A DNA stretch of 20,020 nt from Botryllus schlosseri (GCA_000444245.1 ATSW01006427.1:1-20020); one strand, 5' to 3'. Positions 1 through 10,802 are shown, counted from the first letter of the stretch. Notes: a model not told the origin generated them from the letters alone. Program-made: numbers and translations.

Positions 1-23
1 GAGCCATAGGTTCCCGACCACTG
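1..23 (-). mobile_element. hAT terminal fragment cut by window edge
   Basis: Read on the minus strand from position 23, the sequence begins CAGTGGTCGGGAACC, which has the form of a hAT terminal inverted repeat (CAG start, then a GG..AACC block). Only this end lies in the window. Homology to the family 1 MITE copies starts a few bases later, near 28. This end therefore probably marks a separate hAT insertion into family 1 copy 1. Confidence 0.5.
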
Positions 24-27
24 CCCT

Positions 28-419
28 ATACGATCTTTCTCCGAGCGAACGCGCAAAGTCGCATGTTGGACGGCACGTTCTTTCATAAATGCAAATATAG
101 TCAGACTCAATTATGTAAATTGGGCGTATTTCTAATTTTCAGGAAGGGGTACCAAAGCAAGAAACGACTGACAATAAATCGCACGCAGCGATAAGAGAAA
201 GATCAGGTCACATAAATATGCCACGAAATATTCCACTTTATGGTCACATATGATTATATACGAATGATATGGCTGACCACTGTCGACGCCAATGCGTCAT
301 CATAACCCCTTGCAAGTTGACAATAAATTATTACCTGTATAATTTTTTGTAACTAATTTTGAGAATTACCTCGCGGGCCACTCAAAACCTTCTCGCGGGC
401 CACGTGTTAGCCGCCCCTG
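28..419 (+). mobile_element. Non-autonomous hAT, family 1, copy 1 (partial)
   Basis: This stretch aligns by eye with 17075-17346 in the same orientation, and with the minus strand of 14956-15586. Shared landmarks are the tract agtcagactcaatt, gacaataaatcgca, and gccaatgcgtc at 288-298. It ends at 419 in a hAT-like terminus: on the minus strand CAGGGGCGGCTAACACGTGG, followed by two GTGGCCCGCGAG-type subterminal repeats. The same terminus (end A) opens copy 2 at 14956. The opposite end (end B) is missing here, because another hAT end and the window edge interrupt it. No coding capacity is seen. Confidence 0.7.
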
Positions 420-566
420 AAGTCGAGTCATATGAGAATAAGATAATATGAACATAAAATTATACCCTGAACTCGATACGGATACTGCCAGCTGCCGTTA
501 CGAGAAACGGCAAGGAACGTCTCGGTTATGATATATATAAGCAGCTGTTGATTTTTATTTCTTCGT
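420..566 (+). repeat. Duplicated flank, shared with 17437-17566
   Basis: This segment lies outside the hAT terminus at 419, yet it still matches 17437-17566. Shared blocks are aacataaaatta, agctgccgttacgaga, cggttangatatatat and agcngctgttgatt. A simple transposon copy would not carry matching flanks. Either both loci come from one duplicated segment, or the true repeat unit is longer than the MITE. A minus-strand open frame here (428-676) looks like chance and crosses the repeat boundary. Confidence 0.65.
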
Positions 567-1018
567 TGTGAAAACCGTAATGTTATATTTGACGAGTATA
601 AAAATTCAAATCTTTGTCTAGTGTACTTTATACACGTACCACATAGGCCTACTGCTCGCCAAGCAGCAACGGTCAATCTGCGTTTAACTGAGCATAACCA
701 AGCATCAATCCATAAGTTACTATTTGAAGCTAGGCAGACTGGTGATTCTTATCCTGATGCGAGGTAGTGGCGTCTGGAGTGTATTGACAACCTGATATTC
801 ACCACGGTAGGTGTTCTTACAATCACACCACAATGTACATCGAACATCTATTTGCTATGTGTTGATACTTTTTACGCAGTGACGAGCAACGCTAATACTT
901 CTGACGTAATAATGAGCAGTGGCGTTTGAAAATCAGACGTTTGTGCTATCACTAACATGGTATAATATCTGTTCCCTGTTCAGGAATGTTCAGTTTATGT
1001 CATAGTCCTTGTACAAAT
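567..1018. other. Unassigned, no gene seen
   Basis: I see no convincing coding region, repeat or RNA in this stretch. It contains one gtaggcctac-like word (near 645), a type of sequence that recurs at 14470 and 16812. Confidence 0.5.
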
Positions 1019-1184
1019 AAAAAGTAATCGTTCATTTCCAAAGAAATCGATTAAAAATGGGAAGTAGTCGATTACGATTACTTCGGAATTTTTTCGAATG
1101 TAATCGATTGCGATTACGATTACTCGAAAATTCTGTAATCGTCGTAATCGATTACGATTACTAATCGCGATTACCCCATGTCTG
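1019..1184 (-). mobile_element. MITE-like patch with GTAATCGATTAC motif array
   Basis: About 165 bp are packed with overlapping forms of GTAATCGATTACGATTAC, a self-complementary word repeated in both orientations. On the minus strand the patch opens CAGACATGGGGTAATCGCG from 1184, which resembles a hAT-type end. The opposite terminus was not found near 1015, so this is probably one end or a decayed copy. It has the same architecture, with a different word, as the GACTCGAGTC element at 11685-12280. Confidence 0.5.
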
Positions 1185-1218
1185 GTCTGCGCACACTCAA
1201 CAACTCACTGCGCAGACC
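1184..1218. repeat. Perfect 10-bp hairpin (ggtctgcgca)
   Basis: The arms ggtctgcgca (1184-1193) and tgcgcagacc (1209-1218) are exact reverse complements around a 15-nt loop. The arm resembles the ggtctctgcgcac word inside the mini-MITE at 19332-19408, so this may be a terminal fragment of that family. Confidence 0.6.
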
Positions 1219-1277
1219 CTAGGACAACAGTACGTAACGACCNAANAAAAAGGTCTACACTTCGGATTTTTTGTGCG

Positions 1278-1345
1278 CAACTTAAATTTTCTGTGCGTNT
1301 AAGAGACNGTGTCAGCACTGCGCATTTGCGTTACAAGCTTTCGCC
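1278..1345 (-). mobile_element. Diverged relative of the 77-bp mini-MITE
   Basis: The sequence from caactt at 1278 through ttttctgtgcg, gtgtcagcactgcgcattt and gcg matches the reverse complement of 19332-19408 in order. Two ambiguous bases (1299, 1308) fall inside it. The far end has decayed, and no target duplication is visible. Confidence 0.6.
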
Positions 1346-3015
1346 AGTAAGCCATGATTACGATCAGCGTACAAATTTGTAAACGAAATTCGATATTGTC
1401 GTGATTTACCGTCTGGTGAGCGCATCAAGGAGGGAAATCCACATTTCGTCCAAAAATACAGCGAATATCTTGATTTTTCCCATTACTTAAGTAATCGCGA
1501 TTTCGGTGAGCCTTGCGNTCGAAAATATCNATAGGTAACTAAGAAAACAATGGCCATTGTTCACNGACGATGTCTGTTGTTCGTAAACATCGATTAATNC
1601 CACCATTATAGATTTCCCCGATCAAAGTTAGAGCTACTAAAACGATAATAGCATTTTAAGTGGTGAAGTGTGGCTGCAGCGAAGTCTGGACTATTACGTC
1701 ACATTTTTCGCTGTGATTTACATGGCCGCAGTAACTCAGCACATATACCACGAACCTATTTTTCCGTTGCAATTAATAATGTACCGAATACTTCCGACTA
1801 TGTTTCAGCGCTATTTCATTGTAACATATATGAGACATAGGATCTTGGGTTTCTGTTCGTTTATTAGCTAATTCTGATCCCAGTGTATGGCTGTTCAGGT
1901 TGATCTCGCAGTTATGCTACATTCAGGTTAATATAACTGTAAAAGAGGACTTACCTACGAAAGCAGAAATCAAGATTAAACGTGCGACACGGTTTCGGCT
2001 CCAAAGTTCCTGCATATTCAATGATGCATAATCGTCGCGACGGTAGGTAAACTTCACATTCTAAACTAGATTGACTAGTAAGAGATGAATACGGGATTCT
2101 TACAATTAACTATCGGAAATATCTGCTGAAACACCCAGAAGTCCTGTTATTATGCTGACTGACTATCAGGACCCCCACTGATGCGGAGTGTGTGTAATGC
2201 TGGAATGATCAGCTAATTACATGCAGGGAACGCTTCGCTGCGATTCTGATCGGGTACTCGATATTGACTAGGTAAGGTAGCGAAACCTCATGGAAGCGCA
2301 CAACTTTTATACGATGGCTTAAATATCCCAGGTTCTCAAATATTGGGTAGGCTACTTGAAGTACCAAGGAACGACTCAAATTGGAATCAATCAGGTCTAT
2401 CAGCATAAAATTATGAAAAAGTATCCGTCATCCCGGAAATGCTTCATGTCATGGAATCACGCTATCGTAAGATTATAATACGATCGAGGTTGCATTGAAG
2501 ATCCAAAAAATTAAAGCAGACATGTTTAGAACATGGCCCTTAATTATGAAATTTTTTATGACATTTTATTTTAGCCATGGCTTTCATTGCGTGCAATACG
2601 ACAGGGTCATACCTATCTACTGGTATAAGTATGCAGATTGAGGAGTTTGCTAGGGATTTTGTTTGTTTGTTTTTGTGGTATTCATGGTGTTTGTCGACTA
2701 CTATGGTCATTTACACCAGGCCACTATCCTTCTTAATTTTCGTAACTGCCGACTTATAGCACGGCCCACCTCTAGGCTTTTGTAAGACTAGGGATTTAAT
2801 TACGAGTTGATTCCGTGAAATCAAATATATCTATCATTTCATTAGAACTGAGATCCGCTATCGCGGCAAACTAGGCATCAGGTAGCTGACAGAAGTAACG
2901 TTTCACATTACAGCGTTTTAAGTCCGGTGTCATAATTTTTAGGATTGAGCTGCTCAGAGTCACATATTAGGAATTTAATAATCAGCAATTTCCATATTAC
3001 GATTTACCTCATCAG
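1346..3015. other. Unassigned, no gene seen
   Basis: There is no supported gene. Open frames at 1668-1871, 2209-2406 and 2577-2759 are short, lack recognisable domains and have unconvincing composition. Four isolated ambiguous bases lie at 1518, 1530, 1565 and 1599. The stretch is AT-rich with no clear repeat ends. Confidence 0.5.
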
Positions 3016-3112
3016 TAGGACTGGGCGTAATCAATCAATCGAAACTCAACCTGAGTGATTCGATTCTAAATCACGTAAAATGCTTCGAGTCGAGTCGAGT
3101 AATCGTGTTTCA
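3016..3112 (+). mobile_element. Possible MITE end with TCGAGTCGAGT words
   Basis: This begins taggactgggcgtaatcaat, resembling a hAT end (canonical CAG start mutated), and runs into ATCAATCGA, GATTCGATT and TCGAGTCGAGTCGAGTAATCG words. The motif mix lies between those of the patches at 1019-1184 and 11685-12280. No matching right end or target duplication could be fixed, so the call is tentative. Confidence 0.35.
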
Positions 3113-4760
3113 ATCATTATGACGCCATAACAGAATGCAATATGTCAAAGTTCAAATATGTACCTTTTATGCGACCACAAAGAATATAATGCCTGTTATC
3201 CATTAGATTGAAGATACTTTGGTATTTTTCGACCATACCGATTTCATTGCACTTGGTGGCAATATATAGTGGGATGATCTTGACTCCGGAAATGTGCTAT
3301 TTCCAGTAACGTTCGTAGCTTTGTACTATATTTTTCGTATGCTACGATACGGCTAATCACGGTTTCAAGGCCTCAACTGTGAATATTAGTATCGAAACTG
3401 TAATTCTCGTTGATAAATTAACTTTTAATGGCGACAAGCGTATAATTTCAGTACTCGAAAAAATCGTCTTTTACAACTCGACACGAATCATTAAAATTGA
3501 TACTAAGCACGATTTCCTAAGGAAATCACCGTTACACGAACACAAGGATCGAATTTAAAACTGTTTCGTAATTCGTGGATTGATCGTCAGTTCACTTCGT
3601 GTAGTGTAGGCCCAACTGATCGCACCACTATTATATTCCACGATTACCAATACTGGACTGACTTTTTGTAACATAACCCGCTGACAAAAGATTTGGAACC
3701 CATCACTGCACAAAACGTGCAATGCGATACACAAGACGCGATGCGATGCAATAATGGACAGAGAGAAGGATGTCGAAACGAACAGCGTGGTCTCAATCTA
3801 ACACACAATGTTTCATTCTTGAGCATTAAACTGGAAATTTTAAGAGGTATTTGAGCCTGATCATGCCTCATGGTGGCCGCCGGCAGTTTGCGAAGGATAT
3901 AACAAACGAGAATCTATTTGATTAGGGAAAGGTGAAATATTTAATTGGCAAAGCTCACCCAAACGTGACGGCCTACATTGCGCGGTGTTTAGTTTCGCTT
4001 GAACGCGCGGAAATTCAGTAAATGTTGGCTAAGGCGAATGAGGATTTCTGCTATATATGCAATCAAGAGATTGAAGTATAGAATTGCAATAAATGGAATA
4101 TAACTTATATATATTATAAGTGACAGCATTCTCTACACATTTATTCAGCAATATCGCAAGATTTGGGGTTTCAATATGACAATGTTCAGAGATTTAGCCT
4201 ATGTGAAAAATCATCTTGTTGAACGAAGGATAAAACGTTTTTGGGCACTAAGATGTCACTGGTACGCGCGTTTGATTAAGACTATATGGTACACAGACGA
4301 TAAAATGCAGTCACATCTTTTATACCTGAGCTACCTAAGATATTTCATACCCTATATAGTATATACACATCGTATATCTATCGTGTCTCAACTAAGTGAT
4401 GACGGGTTCATATTGAAATAGAATAATGTACATCGCTATAATACATCTCGTTCAGTGTTCTTCCATGCTGATCCGTAGGCCACTTAGCACAAATTGGACT
4501 CACCACGATTACAAATATATTGTTCAACATACTCATCAGTCTATTTGCACCTTTCTCGACACTTCGCCGACTCTGCTTAACTTTCATTACTTGACGAATC
4601 GTCGACACTACACTACATCTAACTTATGCGGTTACGTCGGCATGCACCGTTAAATATACGCAGATCAAATTTAGAATGAACGATCGGCATTCCACCGGTT
4701 CATTCACTATGTTCACCCAACCGGCGTTGAAATAGGTAGCAAATAACCACGCGGTCTATA
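3113..4760. other. Unassigned, no gene seen
   Basis: Short open frames at 3644-3871, 4176-4421, 4408-4608 and 4426-4653 overlap one another on both strands and show no domain. This is the pattern of chance frames. An AT-rich imperfect palindrome (cttatatatattataag, near 4105) is the only local structure noticed. Confidence 0.5.
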
Positions 4761-5528
4761 CCGTGGTTGTCAAAACTCGACTTGCGTCGCGGACCGGATT
4801 CACACCTTTAAACAGCTCGCGGGCCGGTCAAATGGTTCCAATATGTGACATCAAAAATGCATGCTCTTGCTTTCCGCTCGAAAAATTTATTGTCAATCCT
4901 GTATACATAATAGTTTATTACCAATACATTACATTACGGATCATAGGGTTATATTGTAGCAACACTTTCATTCGCAAACAACGGGATTTTGGCAAAATTT
5001 CGAAGATTAGTAGTTTGAATTCAATTATTAACCGCTAGTACACCGACTGTAACGACGGAATATGTTGGTAAATGTTAACTGTAAACGTGAACGTTAGAAT
5101 TTGGCTCTCTACCATTAATCGTGATTCGGGTTTCTCTGTCTGCCTGGGACCTGTTGAGTCAGAAGTGATACAGCAGTACGACCAGATATATTTGAATACT
5201 ACTTTTTTGTGACTATTATATTCTCCATACGCGACCTGCATATTACAGTTTCGCTTCGCGAATAACTCCTTTTCGACTCTGAATATGCACTTTTTTGAGT
5301 TTTGGGAATTGGATGTCAGTGTAGGCAACTTGTTCTTGATGGTGACTAGAGTGAACCATAACAACGCTGTCGAATGATTCTAATGTGAGGCCCATGATCT
5401 TGACACTTGCTGCCGTGTTGGAAGTATTTCTTTCTATAATATCTCAACATTTGTTAGAGATGGGCTGGATAATACAGTTTTTTCAATCTACTCAGAATTG
5501 CTTCGTGGGCCGTATGTCTGACACCCCC
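4761..5528 (+). mobile_element. Candidate non-autonomous hAT, about 770 bp
   Basis: The left end reads ccgtggttgtcaaaactcg and is followed by gcgtcgcggacc and ctcgcgggccgg, a typical hAT terminus plus subterminal GC-rich words. The right end, on the minus strand from 5528, reads GGGGGTGTCAGACATACGG followed by cccacgaagc, the matching style of hAT end. Flanking octamers are ggtctata (4753-4760) and ggcatata (5529-5536), identical at 6 of 8 positions. The interior has small open frames (4763-5038 plus, 5035-5364 minus) without any transposase motif. The boundaries are plausible but not proven. Confidence 0.45.
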
Positions 5529-5714
5529 GGCATATAGAAATCACCGAACCTGAACAGCGATACGACTACGCTGCCGCTGGTGCGCTCATCAGGCCGGCTA
5601 CAGTCATGAAGCTCTCATAGAAACCACGTAGAAGTCAATGGAACTTTGCAAAGCGGTTGAAATACATAAAACTTTCCGGCTAATAAAAGGGAAATTCCAG
5701 AACATTATCAAAGG

Positions 5715-5870
5715 CAGTGGTTCTCAACCGGTGGTGCGTCGATTGAACTGGTTAGGGGTGCCGCGAGAAAATTTGGTAAACAAGCTCGACGTGTAACAAA
5801 AATTAAAGAATACAAATTTCTGAGTGGCATGATCTGTGGTTACATTATTTGTTCCCACTCAAGACGCCCA
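5715..5870 (+). mobile_element. hAT left-end fragment
   Basis: This opens CAGTGGTTCTCAACC, identical at all 15 positions to the right terminal repeat of the autonomous hAT at 8624-11011. It is followed by a ggggtgccgcgag subterminal word. No matching right end follows before the next repeat begins at 6047, so this is a truncated or solo end. The end given here is approximate. A further GC-rich stretch with gcggcctgcgacgcg near 5890 may be another hAT scrap. Confidence 0.6.
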
Positions 5871-6046
5871 TTGTACAAATGTGATGCAATGCGGCCTGCG
5901 ACGCGACTCTTTCTGGCCCGCCGGAAGTAGCCTAGGAGTTGAAACGTAAAACCTACTTTTTAAACTAATGTGCGAATTAAAACCATAGATTGCATAAACT
6001 GAACCGTGAAGCCTGCTCGTTCATCTATGTATTGTACAGTTGTACA

Positions 6047-6544
6047 CAGGGTGGAGTGAAAATGACTTTTTTTTCGAATCGAAAAAAGGGGGTTCTTAAA
6101 TACCGACAATGACCTTAAACTTCAATAAAAAATTGATTTTAGGGGATTTCCCCCCTTTTCCAGCCTGCAAACCCCCAATTTCTGCGCGAAAGGGGTTAAA
6201 ATTGCTCATCTCGGCAACTACAAAGTCAAGAGTCAAGGTATATAGCTCAAAAGCTGCCAAAACATTATGTTTCTATCTGTCTTAAGAGGAAAGTTTTTTC
6301 TATTGTGAACACAATGAATTACAGCCAATAAACACTAAAATTTTGAAGCGGGTAAATGGCGGGAGTATCTGAGTGACATGTTACTGTGATTTCCACAAGA
6401 ACAGCTAAATAAATCAATCTCATTATGTAAAAGCTCACTGGTAAGGACTGTTACTCCATCTATCTTTGGAACAGGCCAGCCAGCGATTCACCTGGTCCTT
6501 GCGGGCCACGCGTGGCCCCATGGGCACCGCATTGGTGACCCCAG
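6047..6544 (-). mobile_element. Non-autonomous hAT-like repeat, family 2, copy 1
   Basis: On the minus strand this opens CTGGGGTCACCAATGCGG from 6544 and continues with gcccatggggccacg and gcccgcaaggacc, a hAT-type end. It then runs through atagatggagtaacag, ttaccagtgagcttttac, cagatagaaacat and ttttggcagcttttgagc. The same sequence appears in the opposite orientation at 14560-14955. The other border may be cagggtggagtgaaaatgac at 6047, but its terminus does not match the first end and no target duplication was found. That side is therefore uncertain. No coding region is seen. Confidence 0.65.
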
Positions 6545-6733
6545 ATCTAGAATATGGCTCTCAAAGGAGACCCTTAGTGGACGTCGGACCCCCTTGAGTA
6601 GGGTGGCTGGACACAATCGTAACGCAAGTCCAGACCCCTGTCGGCCATACTGGTCTCCACCCAGGGCTTGGTCAAGTTTCATAAGATCGTAGGTGGACCA
6701 ATAGGCATCCGTCCACACACACACTCCGATACC
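6545..6733 (-). other. Open frame interrupted by the outer hAT, unidentified (distal part)
   Basis: This GC-richer stretch is open on the minus strand throughout, as is 13974-14063 on the far side of the outer hAT. The 8-bp target duplication sits in the same codon register in both parts (gca tca gag), so one open frame of about 90 codons existed before the insertion. The far side begins after a possible splice acceptor (…aacatcag near 14063). The frame is not recognised: no domain or motif stands out, and it may be chance, a host exon or an older repeat. Family 2 copy 1 abuts its downstream side. Confidence 0.3.
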
Positions 6734-7112
6734 CTCTGATGCAGTGGTTCCCAACCTTTTTATCTTCATTCCCCACTTCAGATTTTTTGGAGCCTTCATT
6801 CCCCACTACCCAAAACTTTTGTCATTACGGGTCAGCTGGTTGGTTGTTTGAGTACACAAAGACACACAACCAAGTCAATCGCCTATAACTGAAACATAAA
6901 ACACATTGTGAACCGATACCGGTTACCCTCAATATTTAGCAAAAGCGTAATTTCACGTCATACTGGATGCGTTTATGACGTGATCTTTGGTTATCTAGAG
7001 TTGAAGTGAGTTTTTGTGAACAGCTCGCAGTATAATTTTTGATACATAAATTCTAGATCAGTTAACTGGTAACGGTAGTTGCGCATGCGCATGTGTCTCC
7101 GTACATTTGTAG

Positions 7113-7126
7113 CCTGTCCTGTATAT
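7113..7126 (+). repeat. 14-bp target duplication, left copy
   Basis: The word cctgtcctgtatat occurs here and again at 13885-13898, exactly flanking 7127-13884. A duplication of this length is typical of target-primed reverse transcription. It shows that the SINE (or the SINE-LINE composite) entered the outer hAT MITE as a retrotransposition event. Confidence 0.85.
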
Positions 7127-7136
7127 TATTATATTC

Positions 7137-7142
7137 TTTATT
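7137..7142 (-). promoter_or_regulatory. AATAAA polyadenylation signal of the LINE
   Basis: AATAAA on the minus strand lies directly before an ATA-rich tail and the 14-bp target duplication, which is the expected layout at a LINE 3' end. It could instead be chance in AT-rich sequence. Confidence 0.5.
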
Positions 7143-9014
7143 CACAGTAAGAAACTGGTCAATACATACATAATCCGTGGAGCAACCTGCACCCAAAGGA
7201 AAATGGCGAGATTTGAGTCAATTTTTAAAAATTTCAGTAATGCAGTCAAATTGTTATTCCTATGCAATACATGGAAAAGTCAGATTACAGAATTGCAGTA
7301 GATGAAGAATTGACAAGGGTTACAGAGCAGAGGTAGAGATGATTGAAAATGAAGAATCGAAATTACAGAAATGATGCTGTGATTCACTAGTATAATTTTA
7401 GTCCAGTGGTGCAATTAACGTCTTCCGAAGAATATGCACAGTGCCCAATAACGTGATCTTTTGGATCATGTCGAATCGAACGTTACCCGGAATCTGTCGG
7501 ATATGTCTCATGAGTTTTTTGCTTACGACTCCTGTAGCGCCGATGACTATCGGTACAATGTTAATTTTGCATCGCCACATTTTCTCACATTCCATTTTGA
7601 GGTCTGCGTATTTGGACTGCTTTTCTGATTCTTTTTGTTGTATATTGTGATCAGCTGGGACAGCCAGTTCAATGAACAAGCATTCTCTTTTCTTTTTTAG
7701 TTTGATGATCATATCCGGACGGTTGCTTCTGATTTCGCGGTCAGTTATAACTGGTACATCCCACAGAACTTTTACCTGGTCGTTGTCTGTCACTGGTGCT
7801 GGGCTGTAATCGTACCAACTTTTTGTCGACGTGGTGATGTTAAAATGTTTGCATGATTCAAGATGAATGTAGTGACCAATCCTATTGTGTCTCCATGTGT
7901 ATTCGGTAGCTGCAAGTGCACCACAGCCGGACATGAGATGTGCCACAGTTTCATTTTGGTTGTGGCACATTCTGCATTTGCCGTCAGTGTTTTGCTTCAG
8001 AATTCTTTTGCGATAGTATTTTGTAGGAAGCGATTGGTCTTGTGCTGCGAAAATGAATCCTTCGCTTGCCGGTTTCAGACCAGAGCTGGATAGCCAGGTC
8101 CATGAAAGCTCGTCTACATGGGGCTGTGTAGTTAACTTCTTGTGCTGTCCATGAAGAGGCATTGACTCCCATATCGTTTCTCTCATATTGAGCGTTGCAT
8201 TTTTGTATCGAACTCGTGCTGCTTTTGCTATTGTTGTGGGTTTGGCAATAGTGTTTTCAGCAGTGTACAGGTTAGCTGTTTCTATGTTGACTTCTCTGAC
8301 GTACTTGTGACGATAGCTCAGAGATTTTGTTTTGCGCTGTTTGTCTTCCTGTGCAATGAGTTTGCAGTAAATGTTATCGCTGTTGTTGATGTACTGTGAC
8401 AAGCCAATGATTTCTGTTTTGAAAGTTTGTTCAATTTCTTGTAGTCCTCGACCACCTTTTTTCTGGGGATATACAGTCTTTGTGTATCAGGTTTTGGGTG
8501 ATGCATGTGGTGCATTGTCATCAGTTTTCTCGTCTTTGTGTCCCAATTTTTTAATTTCATCTTTGCGCCAGTTCACCACACCAAAGCTATATCTCAAGAC
8601 AGGCACTGCAAGACTGTTTATGGCCGCGGTTCTCAACCGGGGGTCCGCGAAGGATTTTCAGGGGGTCCGCGAAGCCTCCGAACTTGAAACCTGATAATAA
8701 AGCTAATTTGATATTTCTAAGCGAAGTTAGAAAAAAAATATATATATGTATTTGCTTTATGACAGCTAAAACGTTAGGGCGCACGTCTGCAGAATGATGT
8801 TTGTGATAGAATATCATGCCGTGCAAACTCATTTCAACTGTCTGGAAGCGATTTAGGTCTATGGAAGGGCCTAAATTATCGCGTCACAAAGGGTGGAAAC
8901 TGTTTACGTGCTAACGGTGTCGACATAATGGTATAGTAGCCCAACAAGCATAGGACAAGGACATGATTGTTGGCAACGTTACCAAAGAGACACTTTGCTT
9001 AAAACGTATTCGGT

Positions 9015-10784
9015 ATGGCCAAATCTAGAAAGTACTCAGAAAGTTATCTCAAAATGGGGTTTACCTCATTGACAGATGAAGACAAAGAAAAGCCACAATG
9101 CGTACTATGTCATGCTGTCCTCAGCAATGAAGCAATGAAGCCATCAAAGCTGGAGCGTCACTTGAAGCAAAAACATCCGGAGCACATCAAAAAAGACTTG
9201 TCATTCTTTCAAACACAAGAACTATCTTTGAAGCGGCAAAGACTTGATGCTAGTGGATATTTTCATCAACAAACCACCGCATGTGTTGAGGCGTCATTTG
9301 AAGTGGCGTTGATCATCGCTCAGCAGAAAAAGTCTCATACGATAGGTGAAACGATTGTTAAACCCTGTGCTATGAAAATGGCAAATCGCGTATTGGGCAA
9401 AAGTAGCGCAGACAAAATTAATCAGGTGTCGTTGTCTAATGACACAATTAAGAGGCGCATTTCGATTATGTCAGGTGATGTCAAAAGCCAAGTAATCGAT
9501 GAGATCAAAGCTTCTCCCATGTTTTCTATACAAGTTGATGAATCTACTGATGTGGCATCATGCTCTCAGCTTTTAGTTTTTGTTCGATACTTGCACATGA
9601 AAGACGTAAAAGAGGAATTTTTGTTTTGTAATGCTTTGGAAACAACAACGACGGCGCAAGATGTGATGGACAGCATTTCAAAGTTCTTTGAAGCTGAAGG
9701 ATTGCAGTGGGAGAAGCTATGTGGTGTATGTACGGATGGAGCACCTGCGATGCTTGGATCCAAATCAGGTTTCCAAATGAAAGTAAAAGCAAAATCTCCC
9801 CAAGTCAAAGGAGTACACTGCATGATACATCGGTACACCCTTGCTTGTAAGACTCTTCCAGTTTTTTTGAAGAAAGTTCTGGATTCTGTCGTGAAAGTTG
9901 TCAATTTTATCAAAAAGAGCGCTACAACTTCCCGCCTATTTAAACAACTGTGCAAAGAAATGGACTCTAACCACCAGACACTTTTATTTCACACTTCAGT
10001 ACGGTGGCTCTCGAAAGGGAATGTAGTCAATCGCGTCTATGAGCTTAGAACCGAAATAAAATGGTTCTTAGAGGTGATGAACAAAGATACTGTCAGCAAC
10101 TACTTCGACGATGAAGCATGGTTACAGGGTCTGGCATATTTGGCTGACATAACTGAGCAGTTGAATAAGTTCAATTTGAGACTTCAAGGACATGATACAA
10201 ACACATTGCTGTTTAAAGATGTTTTGTTGGGGTTTGTAGAAAAGATCAAACTTTGGAATAGGAAGGTCAATCAGGGTAACTTCGCAATGTTCGAAAAACT
10301 TTCTGAATCTGAAGCTGTTCATCTCAGTGCACAGACCAAGCAGGATATTAGTGAACATTTGCAGTCGCTTGAAAAAGAATTCATGAAGTATTTTCCTGAT
10401 TTATCCCAAGGAGCTGAAATCTTTCCGCGGAACCCATTTTCTCCTTCGATAGACATAACCACTATTCCAGACGAACTTCAAGATGAACTGCTGGATTTAA
10501 GGGCTGACTCGGCTGGTCGTGATATTTTCATTGAAAAATCACTTTCTCAATTTTGGTGTCTCATGTTACGATCATACCCAAAGGTATCGTCTGAAGCGTT
10601 ACGTGTTATCGTTCCGTTCGCCTCCACCTATCTTTGCGAAAGCGGATTTTCTGCTCTTGTGCATATCAAATCGAAGGCGAGGAATCAATTAAACGTCGAA
10701 GATGATATGCGATTAGCGCTGTCCAAGACAATACCACGCATTTCAAGACTTTCTGATGATATGCAGCATCAAAAATCCCATTAA
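9015..10784 (+). CDS. hAT transposase, ZBED5/SCAND3-like, intact
   Basis: This is the transposase that cuts and pastes the surrounding element. The 589 residues contain, in order: an N-terminal BED-type zinc finger (C29, C32, H49, H54); a catalytic RNase H-like core with D175 in FSIQVDESTDV and D241 in CTDGAPAMLG; the family-typical VHCMIHR block (C269, H272) and RWLSKG (330-335); a helical insertion; and catalytic E542 in YLCESGFSAL within the C-terminal hAT dimerisation region (about 525-575). The start MAKSRKYSESYLKMGF is the usual N-terminus for this family, and the context ggtATGg is favourable. The length is near that of related ZBED5-like proteins, and there is no internal stop. No intron is needed. 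AATAAA follows at 10803. It could be active or very recently active; expression cannot be judged from sequence. Confidence 0.95.
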   Translation: MAKSRKYSESYLKMGFTSLTDEDKEKPQCVLCHAVLSNEAMKPSKLERHLKQKHPEHIKKDLSFFQTQELSLKRQRLDASGYFHQQTTACVEASFEVALIIAQQKKSHTIGETIVKPCAMKMANRVLGKSSADKINQVSLSNDTIKRRISIMSGDVKSQVIDEIKASPMFSIQVDESTDVASCSQLLVFVRYLHMKDVKEEFLFCNALETTTTAQDVMDSISKFFEAEGLQWEKLCGVCTDGAPAMLGSKSGFQMKVKAKSPQVKGVHCMIHRYTLACKTLPVFLKKVLDSVVKVVNFIKKSATTSRLFKQLCKEMDSNHQTLLFHTSVRWLSKGNVVNRVYELRTEIKWFLEVMNKDTVSNYFDDEAWLQGLAYLADITEQLNKFNLRLQGHDTNTLLFKDVLLGFVEKIKLWNRKVNQGNFAMFEKLSESEAVHLSAQTKQDISEHLQSLEKEFMKYFPDLSQGAEIFPRNPFSPSIDITTIPDELQDELLDLRADSAGRDIFIEKSLSQFWCLMLRSYPKVSSEALRVIVPFASTYLCESGFSALVHIKSKARNQLNVEDDMRLALSKTIPRISRLSDDMQHQKSH

Positions 10785-10802
10785 GTCAATTTGGTTTAAG
10801 AC

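Noticed and set aside
4090-4125. AT-rich palindrome as a regulatory hairpin
   Set aside because: The arms are imperfect and the composition is AT-rich, so it is within chance expectation.
5035-5364. Minus-strand 109-codon gene
   Set aside because: No domain is recognisable, and it lies inside a probable non-autonomous hAT. Chance is the simplest reading.
6488-6799. Single 103-codon minus-strand gene
   Set aside because: The frame runs across the outer hAT left end, the target duplication and a family 2 terminus, so it is a composite of unrelated pieces. Only the middle part is discussed, as a weak candidate.
8371-8694. Plus-strand 107-codon gene
   Set aside because: It is antisense to the LINE and crosses into the hAT left end. 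It is a shadow frame.
9566-9955. Minus-strand 129-codon gene
   Set aside because: It lies wholly opposite the intact hAT transposase and has no motif of its own.
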